Shown here in pieces: positions 1-11,449 of a DNA stretch of 64,000 nt (position 1 is its first letter; every line of letters starts with the position of its first letter). A model generated the notes under the pieces. It saw nothing but the letters and a program-made list of their open reading frames with translations, searched no databases and was not told where the DNA came from. The DNA is from Oenanthe sinensis (taxonomy: Eukaryota > Streptophyta > Magnoliopsida > Apiales > Apiaceae). The translations under genes were made by a program, and so were the position numbers. The DNA lies in assembly GCA_028671895.1 (NCBI GenBank), contig CM053806.1, positions 18,673,001 through 18,737,000 of the forward strand, given 5' to 3'.

Positions 1-371
1 CATAATGACGTAGATTCCACTGTCTCCCATTCTCCCATAGGTATGGTTCATACCTGAAATGAGTAAAATAGAAAATAAAGCTGCCAAATCAGTCCGACTA
101 TTCTGGTACAGTCAAGGCAAGGCAAGGATAGGAGGAAAGAAGACACTAGGCATATTCAATTTTTCATATTACTGCACTAGAATATTATAAATGACAAACT
201 CTTCATGACTTGTAACTCCAAAAATTAGGCTTCCTACAGAAAATATCAATCTGAAAGTACTGTATTTATGTCTTTTCTATATCAAACTTGTAGCCCAAAT
301 CCTTACAGAACTAAATAAAATCCAAACATGAGCACATATGCACTATACATTCTCTTGTTTTGAAACAATTA
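1..371. other. AT-rich spacer, no gene recognised
   Basis: I see no coding region, RNA gene or clear repeat here. The COG1-like pseudogene reads toward this edge, so its missing last exon or exons could lie before base 1. Confidence 0.4.
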
Positions 372-631
372 GAGCATCTCCAAGATTCCCCTTTATCTTG
401 GCTCTTAACTTGAAATTGAGAAGTGAGAAGGAAAATGTTACTCCAAGAGTCTTAAGGACTCTTAAAATCACTGTCTCATCTCTCTCCTCATTGGTAAGAG
501 TTTCTTCCCACTCCTAACTAATATTTTAAAATAAATTAATAAGACATTCCCTCTCTCTCTATCCACTTTCTTTTGTACTTTTGTTGGAGATGAATACACA
601 CTAAATTGTTAAGAGTCTCTTGGAGATGATC
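372..631. mobile_element. Tourist/Harbinger-like MITE, 260 bp
   Basis: The ends are inverted copies of each other: GAGCATCTCCAAG on the left and CTTGGAGATGATC on the right. They are flanked by TTA at 369-371 and TTA at 632-634. A TTA target duplication with GAGCATCTCCAA ends is typical of plant Tourist (PIF/Harbinger-mobilised) MITEs. There is no coding capacity. Confidence 0.8.
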
Positions 632-961
632 TTACGCCTCTTATTATATATATATGGATTTACAAATGCATGTGCCATATAAGAATATTTTTTAAAAGAG
701 TTGTTTATATCTTGGCGTAAGCAAATCAAGTTGAAAAAGTTGCTATATAACATATCAGTGATAGATAACACAAATCTGACATTCCACAAAGACATGTTGG
801 TTTTAACCAATTTCTTGCTCACATTTCGTCTGGCCAAACCCTAATCCCCAGGACAAAATTTTATTCGGCCCCCAAAAATTATTATGAATACTTTGAGCAT
901 AATTCATAAATGGCAATATGAAAAGATCCATAAAGTATTGGGAAATAACAGCATAGAAAGC
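632..961. other. Spacer or intron downstream of the last visible COG1-like exon
   Basis: AT-rich. The COG1-like exon ends at a plausible donor (minus-strand CTCAC|GTAAGC near 962). This stretch is therefore probably former intron, with a MITE inserted further along. I found no match to the COG1 C-terminal tail here. Confidence 0.35.
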
Positions 962-3805
962 TTACGTGAGCCAATCTGTCGGATCCAATCTCTGTGCAAG
1001 ACCATTAATTAATCTATCTATGCGCTCTCGCTCTGGGCTCTTTTTTGTTTGGCTTCTATCTTGTCTCTTTCCATAAGAAGTCTCTACTTTTGGAGCTCCT
1101 GAAACATCCTCTCTTCCAATGTAATCACCCCCTGAAAGAATGTCAGCAGAAAAACCTAGATCTAATAGAATTTGCAGCACTCCTATCTTTGACACCCTAG
1201 TATCAAAAACCTCTTCGTTCGATAGAAAATCTCCATATATACCAATGACCTGCATAACATATATTAAATGATTATAATTCATCTCATTTGTCCTTATATC
1301 AGTGGAAATACTTGTTGCTTTATTGTATACTTCTCCATGTAGCAACCATACAAAAATCTAGTGCAATTTGCCAAAGCCGATATATATTACTCCTGTTTCC
1401 ATCTCTATAAAACCGGAGATTTCCAAACACGCTGAGGCAAAATTCTGCAATATTATTCTGTCAAGAACCTGACCACCAGCTCTACGAATTTCTACACATG
1501 CTTGATTCAGAAATAAGGTGATATACTCGGAAGGCATACAAGGCAGTACTATTTTTATCTCTGATGTGCTTTCAGCAGATTGCTCTTGTTTGACTACTGT
1601 CTCCTCCCATCCCTATTCAATGATAAAAAAGCATATTAGTTCCATGTGGTTCAAAAAACTTTAAATATTTGACATTAAGTGGAATTCAATTATGCTGATA
1701 CAACATGTTGGATGCAAGCATTTATTAGCTAAACACTGAAGATGGCATAAAAACATTGTACAATAAAATATCACCCGGAGTTCAAAAAATATACAAATGG
1801 GAGATCTGAGAGGTAAACACAACAACAAGAGATGAGTTAGCTACATTGGGGTGGTTGAAATCACAAGTCATTTAATAACAAAAACCTCCAAATTATAAGT
1901 GAAAAACAACCAAGACATTTGAGTTTTAGCACAAACCAGTGTGCCCCCCCACCCCCACAAAAGAAATATACACTCACTTCCATTTTTTCCCAAAACCAGG
2001 CTCAAATTTTACATGTATTACATATGATGGGTTGCAATGCCTCTAAGATAAGTTTAAATATTTAATGAACTGTAGTTGTGTTTACTTAGAAGGGTTAAAC
2101 TGATGACTATGAATATGATGGGAATTAGGAAAGAGACTATGGGAGCAAAGGTGCTTACTCTCAAAGGGGCTGTTGCAGATAGATTATCATCTTGCATGAG
2201 ATTGCAAAATAGATCCTTTGAAAGCTTTTCTGAAACCAAGGACATCCACAAGTCATGAGCTATAACAAAAAGTTGTTTTGCTTTTCCATTCAGTACTTCC
2301 AGTTCTGAACTTGAACCGTCACTATTCAGTTTTGAACTTGAACTGTCAATATTCAGTGCTTCCAATTCTAAACTTGAACTGTCACCAACTCCAGCATCAA
2401 CTAAGGAACTGCCTGAGATGTGATCCATAGCTTTGTTGAGCCATAAATTTGGTGAGCCAAATATCATAGTAAATTGTTCTAAATGCTTTTGGAATGCAAA
2501 CAAGAGTCGCTTAATAGATAAAAGTCGGAGAACAGCCTCATCTAGTGGGATAACAAGCTTGCCTTGATTGTTCCCAATTTCCATGGTATCATATAAGTGT
2601 TCCATCTCAGCTTGGAGATCCAAAAATATGGTATACATACTTAAATAACAGTGATCCTGAAAATGGGGAGCTAGGTAGTCTAGTAGGTACTCTAGTCTCT
2701 TTGGAGAATCAAAGAAGATCAAAAGATCCTCTAGTAGATTATCACAGTGACTGTGTACAAGGAAAGTTATCTGGTTGGCTTCATCCCCGGGGTAATTGCT
2801 AGAATCAGTTTCATCAGTTGCCTCAGCAACACCATCAATTCACTCCTTGACCTTCAACAATTTAGGTAGCTCATTATATCTAGATTCAATAATGGATTCC
2901 ATCCTCCCGATAAAAGCATCTTCGAAAAGCTCCTTCCAGAGATCTACATGACGTCTTAAAACAAGTTGACTGGTTATCTTCCAGGGCGATATAACCTTGA
3001 AACCGTACACGCTATTGAGCCGTTCAAGACTCCCTTGCATAACTTCTTCGTCTTTTAATGCTGCTCAAATGGTCTTCTGAGCGAGAGAAAGTAGTTGAAC
3101 ATTCTCAAACCCATTAACATCGGAAAAAATGCAATTCCCGCAATCATCAAGCCAATCAAAACATGAGTTTTTCGTTTGGTCAAACAAATCATTTAAACTA
3201 CTCCTGAAAGAATCCCATGACAATTTCCAAATCGGGATTTATCGAATCAAGTGAACTGAAAACAGTATTTTTTAATAATGGGATGACACGAGGGGATAAC
3301 TCGAAAAACAACTGACCAGCTTGAACAAGAGTAATTTGAATAATTTTTGAAATATCGCAAAACACAGTAATGACATGATCCTTATCAACCAAACATGCAG
3401 ACAATTTTCGTAAAACAAAAGACATTCTAGAATTGAGAAACAAATTCAAAACAGGGAGTTCATCAATAACCATAACAGCAGCAAGTGCATTGGCATAATC
3501 ATCAATACAAGATGATAAATCTAGTAACAACCTCCTTTCGTGGCTTCGTTTCGAAATCTCAGCTTCAAAACTCTCAAGAATATCCCACGAATCATACTTG
3601 TTGTCCAAACTATAATGAACATGCTTGGCTGTCATAAACCTGATTGCTGACTCTAAAAACATGGATTCATCTAAATATTCACGTATAATCTCCGGGGTAT
3701 ATGGCTGTCATAAACCTGATTGCTGACTCTAAAAACATGGATTCATCTAAATATTCACGTATAATCTCCGGGGTATAGATCAAATAATTCATCGGCATGC
3801 AATAC
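962..3805 (-). pseudogene. COG1: COG1-like (conserved oligomeric Golgi complex subunit 1) pseudogene
   Basis: COG1 is part of the COG tethering complex that organises retrograde vesicle traffic at the Golgi. Blocks in COG1 order are recognisable on the minus strand. They are ESMFLESAIRFMTAKH (about 3660-3610), SLERLNSVYG (about 3035), the region with ILQNFA and GWEETVVKQEQS (about 1615-1445), and GVLQILLDLGFSADILSGGD followed by RIDRLINGLAQRLDP (1200-970). Plant COG1 is about 1050 residues, and here the N-terminal part is missing. Decay is visible: a 76-bp tandem duplication near 3627-3777 shifts the frame, a frameshift lies near 3195, and a TGA is in frame near 3065 where the family has a sense codon. 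Several introns are retained, so this looks like a DNA-level duplicate rather than a processed copy. The family call is from remembered homology; the breaks are seen directly. Confidence 0.8.
3627..3777. repeat. 76-bp tandem duplication inside the COG1-like pseudogene
   Basis: The unit beginning GGCTGTCATAAACC at 3627 recurs from 3703 to about 3777 with essentially no differences. Since 76 is not a multiple of three, the duplication breaks the reading frame in what is otherwise the best-preserved COG1-like exon. Confidence 0.9.
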
Positions 3806-4406
3806 TATCACTAGTCGACATTGATGATCACCTTCTCCTCCTCTTATATCCTTAAATGGCTTCACTGTATTGTATAATAACCATCTAACTGTTTTTACAG
3901 CGAATAGGAAAAAATCTAAAAATAAGGCAATTATGGGACCTAACTAATTTCTAAAATCCTACACGAAGTTTTTCACTTTAAAAATTATCTCATGAAAATA
4001 AAATTTGTAGTTAATATCAACAATCTCTAAAAAATCATAATTGTCCAATTATTAGTAATAATCAAGTTCCATGTAAGAACTTAAAAATTTTAGATGTCAG
4101 AATTTTCTAAATTCAAATTAAATTCTTGTAAATTATGCATTTAAAAACTAAAAAAACTACTAATATTAGAAGTATAAAAGTTCGGTTTCATAATTTCTAA
4201 AATTCATTTGTAAAAATTTTAAATATGAGATAAAATATATTTTTATATAAAATAAAATAATAATATTAATTCGTTAATATGTGTATAGTTTCTGAAATAA
4301 ATTTATAAAATAAAATACAACATGCTTTACATATTGTATATTATCACACGGGTCATACAATACAATACAATACAAATTGCAACAAACTATCAACACAAAG
4401 AATACC
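3806..4406. other. AT-rich intergenic spacer
   Basis: Low-complexity A/T-rich DNA with no ORF or inverted repeat that I can support. A short run of CAATA repeats lies near 4358-4375, just before the Sirevirus A target site. Confidence 0.5.
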
Positions 4407-4411
4407 AAACG

Positions 4412-5665
4412 TGATACTCCTTAAGTTTTGATGATAACACTAGTAGCAAACTGATAGCTTGTATTTATACTTGTTAGCAAGCTAATATACATATTCTGTA
4501 TGTTACTGACATGTACTTGCAGGAATTATTAATATATACATTGTCAGCAAGCTAACAATTACAGGTTATGACTAATAGCAAGCTAGTAGGTACAGAATGG
4601 TACTAACAGCAAGCTTACAGTCTCCGCCCAGATTTACTTGAAGACCAAGTCAAGTGCGGATTTCAAGGAGAATTCTTAGGGATAAACTTGTGAGAACTCT
4701 AATACGTTTATATAACTATTATATATTATTAGAGCTCATAAAATATCTTTTCTAAATTAAAAGGAAGTGGTTTTATTATTTTAAACTTCTTATCCTTCCT
4801 ATTTAATTAGTTTTTACGCATAAAATCTGATGTAGACTATTTCAAACGATTTCAAATATCTTATCATCAGTTTATATTTCATATCTATGGGCTAATAACA
4901 GTCATATAACCCTAACAACTAAACGTGAGAATTGGATTCAAGACCGTTGTAGTTTGTTTGAGTTATTGAACGTTGTATGCTTATAAATATGGATTGATTA
5001 TAATCGTATTAAAAGCTGGAGAACTCAAGTATTATCTCAAGAAGCTATCTCACGATTATACATCAATAAGTTTTCTAAACTCAACTGATATTCATTGCTA
5101 TATCTTTTATAATCGAGCTCTATTGATATATATGTGATTATATATGCGTGTGAGTTCATAGTTAAGTTGTAATATTTCATTCGAATTGTATTGCTCAATC
5201 TGTAATGTTTATTGCTGTGTAGTCAAGCTTGGATAACAGGGTTCAGAGAAATAGTTTGCTAGAGAAGAGTGTACTTGGTGTAGTACAGGTCTTAGAGGGC
5301 ATTTGTTTCAGGGAACAGGAGTTATCAGCAAGCTGTTAGCAGTAATGGGGAAAGGGGAAGATATATTGTTAATCTGTAATCGTGGTACATTTCAGTAATT
5401 AATAATATATTCTCTTACCCGTTTTGGTAGGGGACCAGGACGTAGACCAATAGGGTTAGGGGTCGAACCTGGCTAAAATTCTTGTGTGTGCTTTACATGC
5501 TCTTAATTGTTTTCTGCTTTATATACTCACTGTCAGCATACTGATAACAATTAATTAACCTTAACAGCACGCTGCCAAGCATTCTGATAAATATTTGATA
5601 ATACATAAAAATTGGGTATAGTTAGCCATAACACCTATTCACCCCCCTCTAGGTGTGGAATTTCA
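4412..5665 (+). repeat. Sirevirus A 5' LTR
   Basis: 1254 bp, TG...CA ends, paired with 13158-14407. It contains five copies of AGCAAGCT: 4475, 4545, 4576, 4607 and 5326 are the starts of the surrounding 10-mers. There are also degenerate variants near 4433, 5530 and 5565. A TATA-like TATAAATA is at about 4982. Confidence 0.95.
4982..4989 (+). promoter_or_regulatory. Candidate TATA box in the Sirevirus A LTR
   Basis: TATAAATA within the LTR, repeated in the 3' LTR near 13725. The transcription start is inferred, not seen. Confidence 0.4.
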
Positions 5666-5667
5666 TT

Positions 5668-5679
5668 TGGTATCAGAGC
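5668..5679 (+). other. Primer binding site (initiator tRNA-Met) of Sirevirus A
   Basis: TGGTATCAGAGC starts two bases after the LTR end. It is the usual complement of the plant initiator tRNA-Met 3' end. Confidence 0.9.
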
Positions 5680-5723
5680 TCTGGTATACTAACATTTCTG
5701 TAACAGGAAAAGTATAAGATCTA

Positions 5724-7721
5724 ATGGCTGACTCATGTTATGGAAACGCGTATGTATCAACACCTATTCTCACGGGAACTGACAATTACAACTGGTGGAA
5801 AGGCCAAATGGAGACTTATTTATCCAGAGATCCACTTGTTCTTAGAGTTGTACATAAAGGTCTTTATGTGTTTCTAGATAAGGATGACAAACCAAAAGAT
5901 GTTGATGATCTTACAACCGATGAGCTGTCAAAGTATAGTTACAATGGAAAAGCTAGAAGCATACTTATTAGTGGCTTGGATCAAACTGAATATGACAAAG
6001 TATCTTCACTCAAATCTGCAAAGGAAATTTGGGAGGCTTTGGAAACTTATCATGAAGGTTCCAAAACTCTACGAAAGGTGAAACTTAGCAAGCTAATGAA
6101 TGAGTTTGGCAATTTCAAGCTCAAGGAAGGTGAAACCGTTCGAGAAAGTCAAGCAAGGTTTCAAGTCATTGTAAACAGCTTACAAATGTTGGGCAAAAAG
6201 ATTCCACAAGATGAAATCAACATGAAGGTTCTAAGTGCAGTCCCATTTGTGTATGAAGCTAAAGTTACGGCATTGGAATCTGCTACAACTATTGATACTA
6301 TGGATCATCTAGCTATTTTTGCTGAGCTAGAACAGTTTGAAACTAAACTTCAAGATGACAGACTAACTGATGTCAAGGCTGCTACTGAGAAGGTGAAGAA
6401 TCTGGCTTTGCATTCCACTAACAGCAAGCTGGAATAGGATGCTGATATAGAATCTGATGAAGAACTAGCACTTCTTTCAAGGAAAATCAAAAAGATGATT
6501 GAAAAGAAGAACAGAATGAAAAGAGACAAAGGTAAAGCTCTTGGTGCAAAAAGAGAGTCAAAATCCAAAGATGACACTTGCTTCGAATGTGGCAAGAAAG
6601 GGCATTTCAAGAGAGATTGCTATAAGCTGAAAAATAAGACTAAACAGTCTAAACAGCAAGCTGACTACAGAGACAAGAAGAAATCTAAGGCACTTCTAAC
6701 CTGGAGTGATGAAGACGACTCAGCTTCTGATGATGAATCAAGTGATGAGATGGTAAACCTAGCTCTTGTTGGCATTGAAGGCTCAAGTGAGACTGATTAT
6801 TTTGGATCAGACACCAACAGTGAGGTAAACTCTTTAAATTCTGAAATACCTAGTGATACTCCTATGTTAGACATACTAACCATGCAGGAAAAAGTCAATA
6901 TCAATATGGTAGAACTACTGGAATTAAAGAATGAAAATTATGAGTTAGAAAAGGAGAATGTTCATCTCAAGAAAGTCATTTCTGAATTTCTAACCGAGAA
7001 GAATTCCAAAGCAAGTAGTGGAATCATTTCTGAGCTCAAGGAACATATATCTCAACTTGAAGGAAACAATCTTCAAATTCAGAGAAGGAATGAAACACTT
7101 ATGAAGGAACTCAGCTCGCTGAGAGCAGAATTCAAAGTTCAAGTAGCAAGCTTGGAAGCTTTCGAGTTAAGCAAATCAAATAGATTAATTGAAATATCCA
7201 ATCAGGCTGAGAAAATCAAGGAGTTAGAAGATGAAATCAAGAAACTCCAGAAAGGTATGGGAAAGTTTGTTCAAGGAGAAGAAAGTCTCAAATCTATGAT
7301 GAATCAAACTAAAGTTCCATTCGATAGAGAAGGTCTTGGATCAACTTCCACACCAAAAGATAAATCTCTGAAATATGAAGGCAAGAATGGCATTCCATAT
7401 GATTATGCTATACCCTGGTCAATCTGTCACAAGTGTGGAAAGAAGGGTCATCTAGCTAAAAACTGCAATGTTCGAAGTGGAGTATCAGCAAGCTGGAAAA
7501 GACAAAAAGCTCCCAGACAGCAAGCTGATAAGACAGGCAGAACAAGACAGCAAGCTGATAAGACAGGCAGAACAAAACAGCAAGCTGATAAGACTAACAG
7601 AACAGGGAAACAAGTTCCTAAAGTGGTCCAAATGTGGATCAAGAAGTCTGATTTGAATGTTCTATATGTTTTATCAACTAACCATACTGGACCCAAACCA
7701 ATATGGGTACCAAAACGTTGA
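5724..7721 (+). pseudogene. gag: Sirevirus A gag, one premature amber stop
   Basis: Gag is the capsid and nucleocapsid precursor that packages element RNA. The ATG at 5724 opens a 665-codon frame. It is interrupted only by TAG at 6435-6437, after which the same frame continues to TGA at 7719-7721. The N-terminal half is a UBN2-type copia gag domain. CCHC zinc knuckles lie near residue 286 (CFECGKKGHFKRDC) and residue 568 (CHKCGKKGHLAKNC), with a charged coiled-coil-like stretch between them. The end reads KPIWVPKR, like other Sirevirus gags. Seven copies of AGCAAGCT lie in this gene, in all three codon phases (SKL, QQA and SAS readings). Confidence 0.85.
7518..7607 (+). repeat. Three 30-bp tandem units carrying CAGCAAGCTG
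   Basis: Units begin at 7518, 7548 and 7578. Each starts with CAGCAAGCTGATAAGAC and encodes QQADK plus a short basic tail. The scattered motif has expanded here by tandem duplication at the end of gag. Confidence 0.85.
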
Positions 7722-7743
7722 GTTGTTCATGTTTGTTTTGTAG

Positions 7744-10700
7744 GTTTGTCTCGTAGCCAAGGTCAAATCAAATCAATGGATTTTGGACAGTGGTTGCACT
7801 AGGCATATGAGTGGAGACAAATCTCAGTTTCTTGATCTAAAGATGAAGAAGGGTGGCAAGGTCACAATTGGTGATAGCAAAACTCTTCCAATTCTTGGAA
7901 AATGAACAATTGGTAATAGTATCATTTTTATCAACAAAGTACAATATGTTAAAGGTCTTACTTATAATTTACTTAGTATAAGTCAATTATTTGATGATGG
8001 ACATGAAGTTAAATTTGGTTTACATGATTGTACTATTCTTGTTGGTACTAACAAAGTTCCCCTAGTTGCTAGAAGGGAAGGAAATATATATTTATTGGAC
8101 TTTGAAGAACAGGAACAATCCTATTGCTTAGCAGCAGTTGATACTAATCCAGAAATATGGCATAGAAGACTTGGACATGCTCACATGGACTTACTCAGCA
8201 AGCTGTCAACAAAATAGTTGGTTAGAGGATTGCCTAAATTGAAGTATGTCAAGGTGAATACATGCTCTGCTTGTCAATTAGGAAAGCAAATAAGAACTCC
8301 ACATAAGGTTAAGAAAGTGGTATCAACTTCTAAACCTTTAGAACTTTTACATTTAGACTTATTTGGTCCTGAAGCATATAAAAGTATTGGAGGTAAACAA
8401 TATGCATTTGTTATTGTTGATGATTATTCTAGATTTACTTGGGTATTGTTTCTTCGTACTAAAGATTGTGCTTTTAGTGAATTTGAGAAGCTAATAAAGT
8501 TGTTTGAGAACAAGCTTGATACAAGACTTGTAGGCATAAGAAGTGATCATGGTAGAGAATTCCAAAAAGACTTTATTTCTTACTGTGAAGAAAGAGGCAT
8601 TACACATGAATTCTCAGCACCACGTACACCTCAGCAAAATGGAGTTGTAGAGCGTAAGAATAGATCTTTGCAAGAAACAGCAAGGACTTTGCTGCAGGAA
8701 AGCAAGCTGCCAAGAAGCTTTTGGGCAGAAGCTGTTAACACAGCAAGCTATGTTCTTAACAGAGTGCTGATAAGGCCTATACTTAACAAAACTCCCTATG
8801 AATTGCTAAAGAAGAAGAAACCAAACATTGGCTACTTCAAGGTGTTTGGATCAAAATGCTATGTGCTCAAAACCATGGATAAAGATGGTAAATTCGATGC
8901 TAAATCCTATGAAGCTATATTCTTGGGGTATTCTTTAACAAGTCGTGCTTATAGAGTTTATAATACTTCTAAACATATTGTTGAAGAGTCTGTTAATGTT
9001 TCATTTCAAGAAATTATTCATGATCTTTCAAGTGTTGAGGAAGATGTTGCAGGAACAGGTACTGACAGCATGCTGACAAAGAAAGATACTGGATATCAGC
9101 AAGCTGACAAGCCAACAGATGCAACTCCAAAAGCTAATAAGCAAGTTGAAACCTCTTCTACAGTTGATGAAACATTGGAGAAAATGGCTAGACTTACTTT
9201 GGATGGTCCTAGAGGTCATAGATCACCAGAGAAGATGAATATCTTTCAAGGAGATGATGTATCACCTCCATCCAAGAGAATTCGGCTAGATGAAGAAGTT
9301 ATAGCTCAACATTCTTTACCAAAGTCAACTAGAACAGTCAAGAATCATCCTCCTAATTTGATTATTGGTGACAAATCAGAAGGAATCAAGACAAGGAAAG
9401 GTCAAGCAAACATATGTGCATTTGCAGCTTTTCTAGCTCAACAGGAACCAAAGAATGTTAAGGAAGCATTAGAAGATGAAAACTGGATCATGGCAATGCA
9501 AGAGGAACTCAATCAATTCGAAAGATGTGATGTTTGGGAACTTGTAGAGCCACCTAAGGATGCTTCAATCATTGGTACTAAATGGGTGTTCAAGAACAAA
9601 GTTGATGAATATGGTACTATCACAAGAAATAAGGCAAGACTAGTTGCTTAAGGATACAATCAACAAGAAGGAATTGATTTTGATCAAACCTATGCTCCTG
9701 TTGCAAGATTGGAATCTATAAGAATGCTACTTTCATTTGCATGCTACAAGAAAATCAAATTACATCAAATGGATGTTAAAAGTGCCTTCTTAAATGGGTT
9801 CATTAAAGAAGAAGTTTATGTCAAGCAACCTCCTGGATTTGAGAATGAGAAATACCCTAACCATGTGTTCAAATTGAAGAAAGCTTTATATGGATTAAGG
9901 CAAGCTCCTCGTTCATGGTATGAAAGGTTAAGTAAGTTTCTCATCAAAAATGGATTCATTAGAGGTAAAATTGATCCCACATTATTTACTATGTTTAAAG
10001 GTAATGATATTTTAGTTGTTCAAATATATGTGGATGATATAATTTTTGGTGCTACTAATGATTCTATGTGTAAGTGGTTTTCTAAGTGCATGAGTAGTGA
10101 GTTTGACATGAGTATGATGGGAGAGCTCAATTACTTCTTGGGTCTCCAAATTAAGCAAACTCCTGAAGGAATTTATGTGCATCAATCCAAGTATATCAGG
10201 AATCTACTCAAAAGATTTGGATATGAGAATCTCAAGTCGAAATCAACACCTATGAGTGTTGTCAGCAAGCTGACAGCAGATGAAAAAGGTAAAGATGTTG
10301 ATGTTCGAGCTTATAGAGGTATGATTGGTAGTTTACTATATCTTACAGCCTCTAGACCAGATATAATGTATAGTGTCTGTGTTTGTGCAAGATTTCAAGC
10401 TCAACCAAAAGAGTCCCATTTGAATGCTATTAAGAGAATATTTAAATATTTAAATGGAACTATGAATCTTGGTTTATTTTATCCTATCACAAATGCTTTT
10501 GATCTTGTTGGATATAGTGATGCAGACTATGCAGGTTGTCAAACTGATAGAAAAAGTACAAGTGGTGTTTGTGCATTTCTTGGACAAAGTTTGGTATCTT
10601 GGTTAAGCAAGAAGCAAACTTCTGTTGCATTATCTACAGCTGAAGGAGAGTACTTGGCAGCTGGTAGCTGTTGCTCTCAAGTGCTATGGATGAGACAAAC

Positions 10701-10980
10701 ACTCGGGGACTTTGGAATCAAGTGTGGTCAAACAAAGATTTATTGTGACAATACTAGCACTATTAATCTGTCAGAAAATCCAGTGAATCACTCAAGAACT
10801 AAACATATTGATGTTCGACACCATTTCTTGAGAGATAATGTTGCAAAAGGTAAAGTCAAGCTGATTTTTGTGTCTACAGAAGAACAGCTAGCTGACATCT
10901 TTACAAAGCCCTTAGCAGAAGAAAGGTTTAATGTGCTAAGAAGAGAATTAGGCATGTGTGATGTTCAGTCAGCAAGCTGA
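7744..10980 (+). pseudogene. pol: Sirevirus A pol (protease-integrase-RT-RNase H), three nonsense codons
   Basis: Order and motifs are copia: protease ILDSGCTRHMSGD (about 7780), integrase zinc region (HRRLGHAH and CSACQLGKQ), integrase core (RSDHGREF, TPQQNGVVERKN), RT (QMDVKSAFLNGF, then YVDDIIFGATN at about 10027) and RNase H (GYSDADYAGCQTDRKS). Premature stops in one otherwise open frame are TGA 7903-7905, TAG 8215-8217 and TAA 9649-9651. The frame is +1 relative to gag. There is no ATG near the protease, so Pol must come from recoding or splicing. I set the start at the AG|G at 7743/7744, where splicing would fit the frame. The terminal TGA lies inside a CAGCAAGCTG motif (10970-10979). 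Confidence 0.85.
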
Positions 10981-11449
10981 CAGGCTACAAACGGGTATAA
11001 TTTTAAATCTTTTGCATGCTTGGTTTGTTACGTGTTTAAATGATTAATTTGTTAATATTTTATATGCCCGTTACATGATATTTATGAATTAACTCTAGAA
11101 CTATGTGCTTTAATTGTTTAAGATTTCTAGAATATTAAGTAGATTTATTTTGAAATTCAAATTCTTATCTGTTGCATATAAATAGGAATCTAAGAGATAG
11201 ATTGGTTTTTCTAAAATTGTGTTTAGATATTTATTTAAAATGAGTCTTATTCGGGGGTTGGGATTACTTAATTTTATTTATCCTAAAAATACTCCTCTCT
11301 TAATTATTAAACGGACTATAAAAGAAGTGTGTCTTTTGAGTCCCATTTCACTTCTACTTCCAAGAAAACCAATCGGCGCTAGGGTTTTCAATTTCATTTT
11401 CAACAAATACACAGTACTTGTGGTTATCTCTATCTTACTGCGATTCAAG

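Noticed and set aside
5668..5682. tRNA gene
   Set aside because: TGGTATCAGAGC is only the complement of a tRNA 3' end used as a primer site; no cloverleaf surrounds it. The same applies at 38559, 32898 and 33726.
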